A stretch of 64,000 nt of DNA. It comes from an uncultured Clostridium sp. (GTDB lineage Bacteria; Bacillota; Clostridia; Clostridiales; Clostridiaceae). The stretch is from assembly GCA_900539375.1 (NCBI GenBank), contig UQBY01000014.1, positions 1 to 64,000 of the forward strand, written 5' to 3'. The notes under the pieces were generated by a model that was not told the DNA's origin, searched no databases, and was given only the letters and a program-made list of their open reading frames with translations. Position numbers and translations under genes: made by a program. Position 1 is the stretch's first letter; every line of letters begins with the position of its first letter. This document shows positions 52,005-61,274 of this stretch, piece after piece.

Positions 52005-54867
52005 ATTCTTCTTCTTTGTTATCTTCAGGTATTGTTAAAACATACTTTGAAAATGTTTCTGATTTACTTGCATAATTTGAATCCATTTGTAACAATCTAT
52101 CTTTAAAATATGCTTCATAAACAGCCCTTGTAACCTTAGCAACAGAACCACCATGTCCTCCATCATAAGCAACAACAACTACAGATATTTCTGGATTATC
52201 AAAAGGTGCATAACTTATATATGTTGCATAAGGTGCTCTTCCTATTTCATATTGTTTATCAGAGAAATCTGCTGTACCTGTTTTACCAGCAGTTGATATT
52301 GGAAAGCCTAAGAAAGCTGTAGATGCTGTACCACCTTCTTCATTAACTCTACTCATACCATCTCTAATAGCACTTATTGTGCTTTGTTTTAACTCTGTTT
52401 TATCTAAAACTTCTGGTGTATATTCTTCTATTAACCCACCATCTGGATTAGTTATCTTATCAACTAAATGCATTTTATATCTTACACCATTTGTAGCTAT
52501 TGTAGATACATATTGAGCTAATTGAAGTGGTGTAAATGCATTCATACCTTGACCTATAGATGCATTAATAAGTTCTGCTGGAGAAGTTATTTCACTTCCC
52601 TTATCTTGAACAACAAATCTTGCTATTACATTTGCTACAACAACTGCTTGCTTATCTATTGTAGTTGTAATATTTCTACTTTCTTCATATGCGTTAAGAT
52701 TTGATTTATATTTTTCAGAAGAATTCATTAATTTCTTTACATCATCTAAAATATCTTTTGCAAAAGCATCTGTTCCTAAAGCCTGTTCGTCAGTTCCTAT
52801 TTGATTAAACCTATTAGTTATTTTTTCTTTTAAATCAGCCTTAGCATTTTTTACATCTTCTTCATCATCTTCATTTTTAGAGTAATCTAATGGGGCAAAG
52901 AAAGTACCATTATATTCTCCTGATTCTAAGTATTGTGCTAAATAAAGCTTTGAAGATGCTATTGCTCTTGTTTTCCATGACTTAAAATTATAAACCTGAC
53001 CAAAGTTTTCTTCTATCTCTATTCCTGTGCTTGGATTTTGTTGTCCATTAGGGTCTACTCCTAAACCAAATTTCCAAGCATAATGTGCTAATATATCTAA
53101 AGAACTAAGATTAGCTCCACCATTTTTATATATTCTATATCCTGTTTCATAGAAATAATAGTTGCATGATTGCTCAATTGCTGAACCAATTCCTATAGTT
53201 CCATGATAACCAAGACAAGTTGGTGCAAAGCCACTACCAAAGGTTTCTGTATGCTCATTAAATGTATGTCTACATGTTATTTGTGTAGTTGAATCTATTG
53301 CTCCACTTTCTATTCCAGCAACACTTGTCATAATCTTAAATGTAGAACCTGGTTGAATAAGACCTTGAGTTGCATAATTATAAAATGGCTTTGGATATAA
53401 GTCATACTGGTCTTCTCTATTTCCACTTGAATTTAAAGGAAATAAATCATCTACAGTCTTTTGTAACCCTCTTGATGATATAAACTTATTTCCATAAGCT
53501 TCTAAATCAGGAGCAAAATATTCAGCTGTCTTTTCTGGTGAAAGCTGTCCTGATATTGCAAAATCATTTGGGTCATAATTAGGAAGAGAAACTAAAGCTA
53601 AGATTCTTCCTGTATTTACTTCAGTAACAATTACAGCCCCTCTATTACAGTTACTATAACTACTATCAGCATTTCTTATTTCTTCCATAGTATCATTTAA
53701 TGCTTGTTCTGCAACATATTGAAGGTTTTTATCTAAAGTTAAATGGACGTTATTTCCTGGATAAGACTCAAGTTTAAATAATTCTTGAGTTACTCTTCCT
53801 GTTGAATTAACTTTAACAGTAGTTCCACCTTTTACACCCTTTAGCTGTTCTTCAAAGGCTGATTCTATTCCTGCAACTCCTATAAGGTCTGTAGAAACAT
53901 CATACCCTCTTAATTCATACTTTTCCTTATTTGAACTACTTATAGGAGATAAATATCCTATTGCAGAGGATGCTAACTCCTTATATGGATAGTTTCTTAT
54001 AGGCTCTAAAGAAATATCTATTCCTGGAAGGTCATTTAACTTTTGATAAATTATAAAGGCAGTTTCTTTATTTATGTTTTTTGCTATAGTTACTGATTCA
54101 TATCCATTTAAACTTTTTAATCTTAATGCATCAAGAACTACCATATATTCTCTAAGTTCCTTACGTGTATAGCTTTTAAGTAAAATATCAGTAAGTTCTT
54201 TTCCTGTCATTTCTTTATATTTTTTCATTTCTTCATCTGTTGGATTTAATAACTTTATTAAATTATGAAGCTTTACTAAATAGTTAAAAGATTCATCTGC
54301 TGTAATTTTCATAAGTTGGTCATTTATTTTTTCTATCTGCTTATCTGTTAAATCTTCACTTGCATCCATATTTTCCTTTTTTCTAAGTTTTGTTTCTAAA
54401 TCTTCATTCATTCCTCTATCTCTTTTAAATAAAAGTTCTTCGGATTTTTTTCCAGATTCACTTGTTGAGGTATATTCAAAATATGGATTATCATTTTCAT
54501 CAATCTTTAAAATAAGGTCATCTTGAATACTATCTGTGTCCTCTTTTTCTTCTAATATTTCCATAAGAGTATCCATAGTTTTAAAGAAATGTTTTGTAGC
54601 TTCATCTGTAATTGTATAAGTTATAGCATAAGTTTGAGTATTACTTGCAAGTATGTTTCCATTTTGGTCAAATATTATTCCTCTAGGTGCTGTTTCTGAT
54701 ACAAACTTAGTTGAGGTTGTATCTGCTTTTTCTTTATAGTCTTCATGTTTATAAACTTGAACATATATAAGTCTAGCAACAATAGCTGTAAAAACTATTC
54801 CTGTAATTATTAAAAAACCAGTATATTTAGGTGGTTTCTTTTTCTTTTCCTGTTTATTAACTATCAT
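52003..54867 (-). CDS. mrdA: Penicillin-binding protein 2, elongation-specific, long form
   Basis: The class B transpeptidase cross-links peptidoglycan with RodA. The 954-residue protein has an N-terminal membrane anchor (about 16-36), a pedestal domain (TAPRGIIFDQNGNILA), and the transpeptidase with SxxK (Ser508-Lys511, PGSTFK), SCN (567-569) and KTG (862-864). It is about 250 residues longer than usual because of charged insertions at about 90-265 and 625-765. It follows mreD with a 4-bp overlap and is the last gene before the terminator. Confidence 0.94.
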   Translation of the reverse strand: MIVNKQEKKKKPPKYTGFLIITGIVFTAIVARLIYVQVYKHEDYKEKADTTSTKFVSETAPRGIIFDQNGNILASNTQTYAITYTITDEATKHFFKTMDTLMEILEEKEDTDSIQDDLILKIDENDNPYFEYTSTSESGKKSEELLFKRDRGMNEDLETKLRKKENMDASEDLTDKQIEKINDQLMKITADESFNYLVKLHNLIKLLNPTDEEMKKYKEMTGKELTDILLKSYTRKELREYMVVLDALRLKSLNGYESVTIAKNINKETAFIIYQKLNDLPGIDISLEPIRNYPYKELASSAIGYLSPISSSNKEKYELRGYDVSTDLIGVAGIESAFEEQLKGVKGGTTVKVNSTGRVTQELFKLESYPGNNVHLTLDKNLQYVAEQALNDTMEEIRNADSSYSNCNRGAVIVTEVNTGRILALVSLPNYDPNDFAISGQLSPEKTAEYFAPDLEAYGNKFISSRGLQKTVDDLFPLNSSGNREDQYDLYPKPFYNYATQGLIQPGSTFKIMTSVAGIESGAIDSTTQITCRHTFNEHTETFGSGFAPTCLGYHGTIGIGSAIEQSCNYYFYETGYRIYKNGGANLSSLDILAHYAWKFGLGVDPNGQQNPSTGIEIEENFGQVYNFKSWKTRAIASSKLYLAQYLESGEYNGTFFAPLDYSKNEDDEEDVKNAKADLKEKITNRFNQIGTDEQALGTDAFAKDILDDVKKLMNSSEKYKSNLNAYEESRNITTTIDKQAVVVANVIARFVVQDKGSEITSPAELINASIGQGMNAFTPLQLAQYVSTIATNGVRYKMHLVDKITNPDGGLIEEYTPEVLDKTELKQSTISAIRDGMSRVNEEGGTASTAFLGFPISTAGKTGTADFSDKQYEIGRAPYATYISYAPFDNPEISVVVVAYDGGHGGSVAKVTRAVYEAYFKDRLLQMDSNYASKSETFSKYVLTIPEDNKEEE

Positions 54868-55355
54868 CTAAAATTCGTTTTTCTCCTTTCAAAATCTTTA
54901 TTTGAAAATTTGTAAATTAGTCCATAAAATAAATACATTAAAATAGAATTATAAATTGCTATATACATATTGCTAAATAAACTTGCTTTTATTCCTATAA
55001 TACGAATAATTAAAAATACCACTATAAGCTTTATAATGGTTGAAAAAAACATAGTAATAACAGGAATTATTCTGCGATTTTTCCATATACTTTCTCCTAT
55101 AATGCCTACTACAAAGCATATAAGCATATTTACTAAGGCATTTATTCCAAAGGCTTGAGTAAAATATATATCTTGAAGTATTCCACTTACTACTCCAATA
55201 AATACTCCTTCCTCTTTTCCATTTATAATAGAATAAGCTATTGCAAATACAAATAATGTACTAGGATAAATGCCCTTAATTGCAAGAAAAGGAAGGAAGG
55301 AAATATCAAGAATTAAAAGCAATATTGAAATTAAAACTACAATAAACTTTTTCAT
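54864..55355 (-). CDS. mreD: Rod shape-determining protein MreD
   Basis: The 163-residue protein has about five membrane segments and the MreD motif SIINGKEEGVFIGVVSG followed by ILQDIYFTQAFGINAL. It is part of the elongation complex with MreC and PBP2. It overlaps mrdA by 4 bp, and mreC ends 8 bp upstream. Confidence 0.9.
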   Translation of the reverse strand: MKKFIVVLISILLLILDISFLPFLAIKGIYPSTLFVFAIAYSIINGKEEGVFIGVVSGILQDIYFTQAFGINALVNMLICFVVGIIGESIWKNRRIIPVITMFFSTIIKLIVVFLIIRIIGIKASLFSNMYIAIYNSILMYLFYGLIYKFSNKDFERRKTNFR

Positions 55356-55363
55356 ATATTTTC

Positions 55364-56212
55364 TTACTCCCCATATTTTATTTCTTTTTTATCTTTAGGA
55401 ACAATTATAAGAAGTTCCCCTAGTTTATTAAAATCTACATAAGGTTCTACAATTGCACTTTTCATTACCTTTACTTTATCTTCTTCAACAGATATAACCT
55501 TTCCTACTCTTATGTTTTTAGGATAAACTAATCCTAATCCTGATGTTAAAATAACATCTCCTTCTTTTATATCTGAATCTATTGGAAGGTAATTAACCTT
55601 TGTAAGATTTCTATTTTTACTATCTACATATCCTTGTAAAACTCCAGTATTTTCTCCAGAATTTTCGGACATAACACTTACAGCAACATTTTCATTTATT
55701 ATACATTGAATTATAGACCAATTCTTGCCAACAGTTGTTACTTGCCCTACAAGCCCCTCTGCTGCTATAACAACCATACCTTTTTCTACTCCATCTTTCT
55801 CCCCTTTATCTACTATATATCCATCTAAAATTCCACCAGGAGTATATCCAATTATGTTAGTAGCTAAATAAGTATACTCATCATTTTGATCTTTAAATTC
55901 TAATAAACTTTTTAATCTTTCATTTTCTTCTTTAAGATTTGAATATGTTGCAAGTTCATTTTTTAATTCATTATTTTCTTTAACAAGCTCTGCATTTGTA
56001 TTTTTTACTTCAGAGAAGTTTAAAAAAAAGTCTACAAAATTCTTAGCTCCGTTATTAATATTATAGATTATTCTCTGCATTGGATTTAAAAGTTCTCCTG
56101 CATTCCCTTCTAATCCTTTTGTATCTTTGCTTGCAGTATATATAATTAAACCTAAAAATGTAACTGACAGAACCACTATAGTTACTGTCAGTTTATTTTT
56201 AAAGAGCTTCAT
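55364..56212 (-). CDS. mreC: Rod shape-determining protein MreC
   Basis: The 282-residue protein has an N-terminal membrane anchor (about 8-28), a coiled coil (about 65-105, ENNELKNELATYSNLKEENE) and the double beta-barrel domain (ATNIIGYTPGGILDGYIVD, DVILTSGLGLVYPKNI). It joins the cytoplasmic MreB to the periplasmic-face enzymes. The start is 5 bp after mreB. Confidence 0.92.
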   Translation of the reverse strand: MKLFKNKLTVTIVVLSVTFLGLIIYTASKDTKGLEGNAGELLNPMQRIIYNINNGAKNFVDFFLNFSEVKNTNAELVKENNELKNELATYSNLKEENERLKSLLEFKDQNDEYTYLATNIIGYTPGGILDGYIVDKGEKDGVEKGMVVIAAEGLVGQVTTVGKNWSIIQCIINENVAVSVMSENSGENTGVLQGYVDSKNRNLTKVNYLPIDSDIKEGDVILTSGLGLVYPKNIRVGKVISVEEDKVKVMKSAIVEPYVDFNKLGELLIIVPKDKKEIKYGE

Positions 56213-56217
56213 TTATA

Positions 56218-57225
56218 CTATCTGTCGCCTCTACTTATTTTGTCATAATCTTCAAGGGCTTTTCCAGCACCTAAAACAACACAATCTAATGGTGTTTCTG
56301 CAATATGTACAGGCATATTTGTTTCCTTTTCTATTAGTATGTCTAATCCTTGTAGAAGTGCTCCTCCTCCTGCAAGCATTATACCCTTATCCATTATATC
56401 TGCTGCAAGTTCTGGTGGAGTCTTTTCTAGTGTTGTCTTTATAGCCTCAACTATAGAACTTACAGGTTCTCTTAAAGCCTCTCTTACTTGTTCCTCTGAA
56501 ATTGTTACTGTCTTTGGAAGTCCTGTTATTAAATCTCTTCCCTTAATTTCCATAGTTTTTTCATCTTCAACCTTATAAGCAGAACCTATTTCCATCTTAA
56601 TTTGTTCTGCTGTTCTTTCACCTATCATTAAGCTATGTTCTTTTTTAACATAAGCAATTATTGATTGGTCAAACTCATCTCCAGCAATTCTTAAAGATTT
56701 ACTTGTTACTATTCCTCCTAAAGAAATAATTGCAACTTCAGTAGTTCCTCCACCAATATCAACAATCATACTTCCAGTTGGTTCACTTACAGGAAGTCCT
56801 GCTCCAATAGCAGCTGCCATTGGTTCTTCCATAAGAACAACATCACTTGCTCCTGCTAATCTACTTGCTTCTTCAATTGCTCTCTTTTCAACTTCTGTAA
56901 CACCTGAAGGATAACATACTATTATTCTTGGTCTTTTAACACCTTTACTTATTCCCTTTTCAATAAATGATTTTATCATAACTTGTGCTGTATCAAAATC
57001 TGCAATTACTCCATCTTTTAATGGTCTTATGGCTATTATATTTCCTGGTGTTCTACCAATCATAAGTTTAGCCTCTCTTCCTACAGCTAAAGGTCTTTTA
57101 GTGTTACTATTTATAGCAACTACTGAAGGCTCTCTTAAAACTATTCCCTTTCCTTTAACAAAGACTAAAGTATTTGCAGTACCTAAATCTATTCCTATAT
57201 CTTTACTTGATCCGAAAAATCCCAT
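56218..57225 (-). CDS. mreB: Actin-like rod shape protein MreB
   Basis: The 335-residue actin homologue has phosphate 1 (DIGIDLGTANTLVFV), phosphate 2 (SMIVDIGGGTTEVAII) and the adenosine loop (GIMLAGGGALLQGLD). It organises cell elongation. It is the first of mreBCD and follows radC by 19 bp. Confidence 0.96.
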   Translation of the reverse strand: MGFFGSSKDIGIDLGTANTLVFVKGKGIVLREPSVVAINSNTKRPLAVGREAKLMIGRTPGNIIAIRPLKDGVIADFDTAQVMIKSFIEKGISKGVKRPRIIVCYPSGVTEVEKRAIEEASRLAGASDVVLMEEPMAAAIGAGLPVSEPTGSMIVDIGGGTTEVAIISLGGIVTSKSLRIAGDEFDQSIIAYVKKEHSLMIGERTAEQIKMEIGSAYKVEDEKTMEIKGRDLITGLPKTVTISEEQVREALREPVSSIVEAIKTTLEKTPPELAADIMDKGIMLAGGGALLQGLDILIEKETNMPVHIAETPLDCVVLGAGKALEDYDKISRGDR

Positions 57226-57244
57226 TGTCTTTTCCCCTTTCTAA

Positions 57245-57931
57245 TTATATAATTCCTTTTTCTTTTAAACTTATAAATTTATTATTACCTATAATAATAT
57301 GATCAATTAATTGAATTCCTAAAATCTTTCCACTTTCTTTTATTCTAAGAGTAATATTTATGTCCTCATTACTTGGGGTTGGATCTCCTGAAGGATGATT
57401 GTGACATATAATAATACTTGCTCCACCAATTTTAATAGCTTCACAAAATATTTCCCTTGGATGAACTATGGATGTATTAAGACTTCCTTTAAAGGTATCT
57501 CTTACTCTTATCACTTGGTTTTTCACATTAAGAACTATGACCTTTAATATTTCTTGATTTATTCCAGTCATTTCTCTCATTAACATTTTTGCTACATCTT
57601 TAGGAGAATTTATAAAAATTCTATCCTGTTTTGATTTTAAAGTTCCTATTCTTCTTACTAATTCTGATAATGCAAGAATTTGAGATGCTTTTGTGTTTTT
57701 TATTCCTTTTATAGAAATCATATCCTCATATGAAACATCTAAAATACCATCTAAACCTCCAAGTTTGCTTAAAATTCTTTGGCTTAATGATATTACATTT
57801 TCTCCTCTTACTCCACTTCTTAAAATTATAGCTAAAAGTTCTGAATTAGTAAGGCTTTCTGCTCCTAAGTATAATAGCTTTTCTATTGGTCTTTCATTTT
57901 TGGGCATATCCATAACCTTAAAATTATCCAT
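57245..57931 (-). CDS. radC: RadC-family JAB1/MPN-domain protein
   Basis: The 228-residue protein has a helix-hairpin-helix part (LDVSYEDMISIKGIKNTKA) and the JAMM metal site CHNHPSGDPTPSNEDI. The name is historical; a DNA repair role is not established. It is widely found between maf and mreB in Firmicutes, as here. Confidence 0.93.
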   Translation of the reverse strand: MDNFKVMDMPKNERPIEKLLYLGAESLTNSELLAIILRSGVRGENVISLSQRILSKLGGLDGILDVSYEDMISIKGIKNTKASQILALSELVRRIGTLKSKQDRIFINSPKDVAKMLMREMTGINQEILKVIVLNVKNQVIRVRDTFKGSLNTSIVHPREIFCEAIKIGGASIIICHNHPSGDPTPSNEDINITLRIKESGKILGIQLIDHIIIGNNKFISLKEKGII

Positions 57932-57965
57932 TTTGTTTCTCCTTAATTATAGATTCCCATCCCAC

Positions 57966-58532
57966 TTACTTTAATTTGCTTAGCATACTTTTTAATTTGT
58001 TTAAAGGTAAGCCTACAACATTATAATAACAACCATTTATTTTTTCTACAAAAACTCCACCTTTTCCTTGAATGCCATAAGCTCCTGCCTTATCTAAAGG
58101 CTCTTTGCTTTCAATGTATTCTCTTATTTCCTCTTCTGTAAGAGTTGAAAACTTAACTTCTGTACATAGAAAGTCTTGCATTATTTCATTTGTTTTTGTA
58201 TTAATTATAGCTATGCCTGAATAAACCTTATGAACATTTCCACTTAATTCACTAAGCATATTAAAGGCATCATCTTTATCTTTTGGTTTTCCTAGTATTT
58301 TATTATTTATAGTTACAATAGTATCTACTCCTATTATAACAGATGGTTCTTTTACTTTATCAGCTACATCCTTTGCTTTCCCTAAAGAAAGTTCTTTAAC
58401 ATAATCTGATACACTACTTTTTAGTTTTACTTCATCTTCATTAAAATTACTAACTATTATATGAAAATCATCAACAATTCTTTTTAATAATTCTTGTCTT
58501 CTTTCTGAAGCTGAAGCTAGTACAACCTTCAA
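57966..58532 (-). CDS. maf: Maf-type nucleotide pyrophosphatase
   Basis: The 188-residue protein begins KVVLASASERRQELLKRI and has the catalytic aspartate motif IIGVDTIVTINNKILGKP. AGAYGIQGKGGVFVEKI is conserved. Maf proteins hydrolyse non-canonical nucleotides such as dTTP or UTP analogues, and influence septum formation. The TTG at 58532 has AAGGAG eight bases upstream; the GTG at 58541 overlaps that site. It starts the maf-radC-mreBCD run. Confidence 0.93.
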   Translation of the reverse strand: MKVVLASASERRQELLKRIVDDFHIIVSNFNEDEVKLKSSVSDYVKELSLGKAKDVADKVKEPSVIIGVDTIVTINNKILGKPKDKDDAFNMLSELSGNVHKVYSGIAIINTKTNEIMQDFLCTEVKFSTLTEEEIREYIESKEPLDKAGAYGIQGKGGVFVEKINGCYYNVVGLPLNKLKSMLSKLK

Positions 58533-58616
58533 TAAATTCACTCCTTGTAAATATCATTTTTAGTGTTGCCTTTTTCTATAATTTATAAACATAACCTTTT
58601 AAATTAATGCTTATTG

Positions 58617-58659
58617 TTAAGTGTAGTTATAATAACTAAAATGGCATTACTACACTTAA
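58617..58659. promoter_or_regulatory. Long perfect inverted repeat upstream of maf
   Basis: TTAAGTGTAGT and ACTACACTTAA form an 11-bp perfect pair with a 21-nt gap, followed on the right by AGTGT that can pair with ACACT. It lies about 90 bp before maf. It may be an operator or RNA element; no T run is present, so it does not look like a terminator. Confidence 0.45.
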
Positions 58660-58735
58660 TATAGTGTATCATTTAATAGTTTATGAAACAAGTGAAAATA
58701 CATAAATGTAACTTATTTTAATTTTTTTTTAAGAT

Positions 58736-59410
58736 TTATATTTTTTTATATTTTGCTAAAAAATTATATAAAAAATTTATAGAATCACTTATATTTTCTT
58801 TTTTATATTCTTCTGGAAGAGAATTTATATTTTCTAATAAATTATTTAAATTTTCATCATCTTTATAACTAGAAGAAATTTTTAAAACCCAAGTCTTAAA
58901 CTTTTTTGTATTATATCCTTCTACATCTTTTTCATTTACAGTATCTATTATTTTTAAATAGCCATCTACTATCTTAGCTATAATATTTTCATTTAAATTG
59001 CTACTTTTTAAAGTGCAATTTGTACTAAAGCTCTCTATTTTGTTTTGGGATAATAAAGATAATTTGGTATCTATATCTTCTTTAGAATATATACCTGCAA
59101 TAACTTTATATTTATCATCACTTTTAACTAATACCTTTTGAAAGTCAGAAGAAATGTTATTTAAAGTTTCTTTTGCATTTTCTTCATTTGAAAATAACCC
59201 ACATTGTATTATTCCAAAGCTTACATCATCTTCAATATCATCACTAAGAATATTATTTCCTGTTTTACTATTCTTTATAAACTCAATTTTACCTAAATTT
59301 AAAACTTTAAATATTACAGTACCTATAAATGTTGAAAAGATAATAACAAGAGAATAAATAATAAGATTTTTTCTTGTATTTTTTCTATAATCATACCTTG
59401 TGTAACTCAT
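58736..59410 (-). CDS. SPOR-domain membrane protein
   Basis: The 224-residue protein has an N-terminal membrane anchor (about 14-36) and a SPOR-like domain (FGIIQCGLFSNEENAKETL, KYKVIAGIYSKEDIDTKL). SPOR domains bind denuded peptidoglycan at division sites. The last 90 residues are a helical tail of unknown type. It stands alone upstream of maf. The ribosome binding site is in the hairpin described next. Confidence 0.78.
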   Translation of the reverse strand: MSYTRYDYRKNTRKNLIIYSLVIIFSTFIGTVIFKVLNLGKIEFIKNSKTGNNILSDDIEDDVSFGIIQCGLFSNEENAKETLNNISSDFQKVLVKSDDKYKVIAGIYSKEDIDTKLSLLSQNKIESFSTNCTLKSSNLNENIIAKIVDGYLKIIDTVNEKDVEGYNTKKFKTWVLKISSSYKDDENLNNLLENINSLPEEYKKENISDSINFLYNFLAKYKKI

Positions 59411-59417
59411 ATATTAA

Positions 59418-59460
59418 CCCTCCCTATATATATTTTTTAATAATATAATATTAGGGAGGG
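59418..59460 (-). promoter_or_regulatory. Hairpin covering the ribosome binding site of the SPOR gene
   Basis: CCCTCCCTA and TAGGGAGGG form a 9-bp perfect GC-rich stem with an AT-rich loop. The second arm is the Shine-Dalgarno sequence (GGGAGGG), seven bases from the ATG at 59410. There is no T tract on the minus strand, so blocking of translation is more likely than termination. Confidence 0.55.
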
Positions 59461-59497
59461 TTTTCATTTATTCATTATGTAATAATTTATTAATTAT

Positions 59498-61003
59498 CTA
59501 TACATTATAATATAAATTTTCTGAGGGATAATTAGGGTCACAAGTTATATCTATTCCAAGTTTTCTAAAGGTTTGTTCATCATTTTTAGAAATCATTGTT
59601 GTTGAATGTGCTTGACATCCTTTTAATAATTCTAATTTTTCCATAGCTACTTGTGCTATTGGATTTGTTGCTGCACATATACTTAATGCTATAAGAAGTT
59701 CTTCACAAGTTAAAGCTGCTCTATTATTTTTTAATGTATTTGATTTTAAGTTTAATATTGGTTCAAGAATTACTGGTGAAATTAAATATATATTATCATC
59801 AATATTTGCTAAATATTTTACTGCATTTATTATTACAGCTGCTGTTGCATCCATTGTGTCTGAACTCTTTCCTGTAAGTATTGTTCCATCTTCAAGCTCT
59901 AACGCTACTGCTGGGCAAATATCATTATTAGAACTTTTTCTTAATTCATTAGTTTTTGCTCTAGCAACTGGTACTACTTTTCTATCCTCTTCCTTAAGTT
60001 CTAATTCGTCCATAATTAGTTTTGCTCTATTATAAGAATCTTCATCTGCATAGCCTTTTTTATATTCACAACCAGTTTTAAAATATCTTCTTATTATCTC
60101 TTGCTTTGAAGCTTCCCTTACTACTTCATCATCTATAATTCCAAAACCTACTCTATTTACTCCCATATCTGTTGGAGATTTATATACAGATTCTTTTCCT
60201 GTTATTTTTTCTATTATTCTTTTTAATACTGGGAAAGATTCAATATCTCTATTATAATTTACTGCTACCTTTTGATATGCATCCATATGGAAAGAATCAA
60301 TCATATTTACATCTTTTAAGTCAACTGTAGCTGCTTCATAAGCTATATTAAGAGGATGCTTTAATGGTACATTCCAAACAGGGAAAGTTTCAAACTTTGA
60401 ATACCCAGCTAAATTTCCTCTTTTAAATTCATGATATAATTGACTTAAACATGTAGCAAGTTTTCCGCTTCCAGGTCCTGGTGCTGTAACAACAACTATA
60501 GGCTTTGAAGTTTCTATATAAGGATTTTTTCCATATCCTTCATCACTTACTATTGTATCTACATCTGTTGGATATCCCTTTGTTGCTCTGTGTTTATAAA
60601 CCTTTATTCCTCTTCTTTCTAATTTATTTATAAATATATTAGTTGATGGTTGGTCATTGAATCTTGTTATAACAACACTATTTACATCTAAGTCATAGCT
60701 TCTTAAATCATCTATAAGTCTTAGAACATCCATATCATATGTTATTCCAAAATCTCCTCTTATTTTGTTTCTTTCAATATCTCCTGCATAAACACAAATA
60801 ACTACTTCTACTTTTTCTCTTAATTTATAAAGCAATTTTATTTTTGCATTTTCATCAAAACCTGGTAAAACTCTTTTAGCATGCATATCATAAAGAAGTT
60901 TTCCTCCAAATTCTAAATAAAGTTTATCATAGTTATTTACTCTTTCTAAGATATACTTTGATTGCTCCTCTAAGTATTTTACGTGATCAAATCCAACTTT
61001 CAT
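59498..61003 (-). CDS. DUF1846 family protein
   Basis: The 501-residue protein begins KVGFDHVKYLEEQSKYILE and contains VVVTAPGPGSGKLATCLSQ, a P-loop-like motif, and KLLYDMHAKRVLPGFDENAK. The DUF1846 family is widespread in anaerobes; crystal structures exist, but no reaction is established. No partner is visible: it lies between the SPOR gene and dapL and has its own gap of 270 bp from dapL. Confidence 0.85.
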   Translation of the reverse strand: MKVGFDHVKYLEEQSKYILERVNNYDKLYLEFGGKLLYDMHAKRVLPGFDENAKIKLLYKLREKVEVVICVYAGDIERNKIRGDFGITYDMDVLRLIDDLRSYDLDVNSVVITRFNDQPSTNIFINKLERRGIKVYKHRATKGYPTDVDTIVSDEGYGKNPYIETSKPIVVVTAPGPGSGKLATCLSQLYHEFKRGNLAGYSKFETFPVWNVPLKHPLNIAYEAATVDLKDVNMIDSFHMDAYQKVAVNYNRDIESFPVLKRIIEKITGKESVYKSPTDMGVNRVGFGIIDDEVVREASKQEIIRRYFKTGCEYKKGYADEDSYNRAKLIMDELELKEEDRKVVPVARAKTNELRKSSNNDICPAVALELEDGTILTGKSSDTMDATAAVIINAVKYLANIDDNIYLISPVILEPILNLKSNTLKNNRAALTCEELLIALSICAATNPIAQVAMEKLELLKGCQAHSTTMISKNDEQTFRKLGIDITCDPNYPSENLYYNV

Positions 61004-61182
61004 GATTTACCTCTCTCTTTTTATTTTAGTATTTTGTTAAAATTCATTTAGATATTATGACATAAGAAAATATTTGTGTAAATTTTATATTTGTGCTTTT
61101 CAAATAAATTAATTTTATTTATGTTCTTTTTATTATTTTTATATCCTTTATTCACATATACATATAAATTGAAATTTATTAA

Positions 61183-61216
61183 AAATAGTGATATTATTTT
61201 ATACGTATCACTATTT
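61183..61216 (-). terminator. Second stem-loop between dapL and the DUF1846 gene
   Basis: AAATAGTGATA and TATCACTATTT form an 11-bp perfect stem with a 12-nt loop. It lies after the stronger terminator and has T-rich sequence nearby. The rest of 61004-61182 is AT-rich, with no gene visible. Confidence 0.55.
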
Positions 61217-61225
61217 ATAAATGCA

Positions 61226-61265
61226 AAAAAATAAAGGTATTACATTAATAATGTAATACCCTTTT
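61226..61265 (-). terminator. Terminator of dapL
   Basis: GGTATTACAT and ATGTAATACC form a 10-bp stem with a 5-nt loop, followed by TTTATTTTTTT on the minus strand. Confidence 0.92.
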
Positions 61266-61274
61266 TATTTTTTA

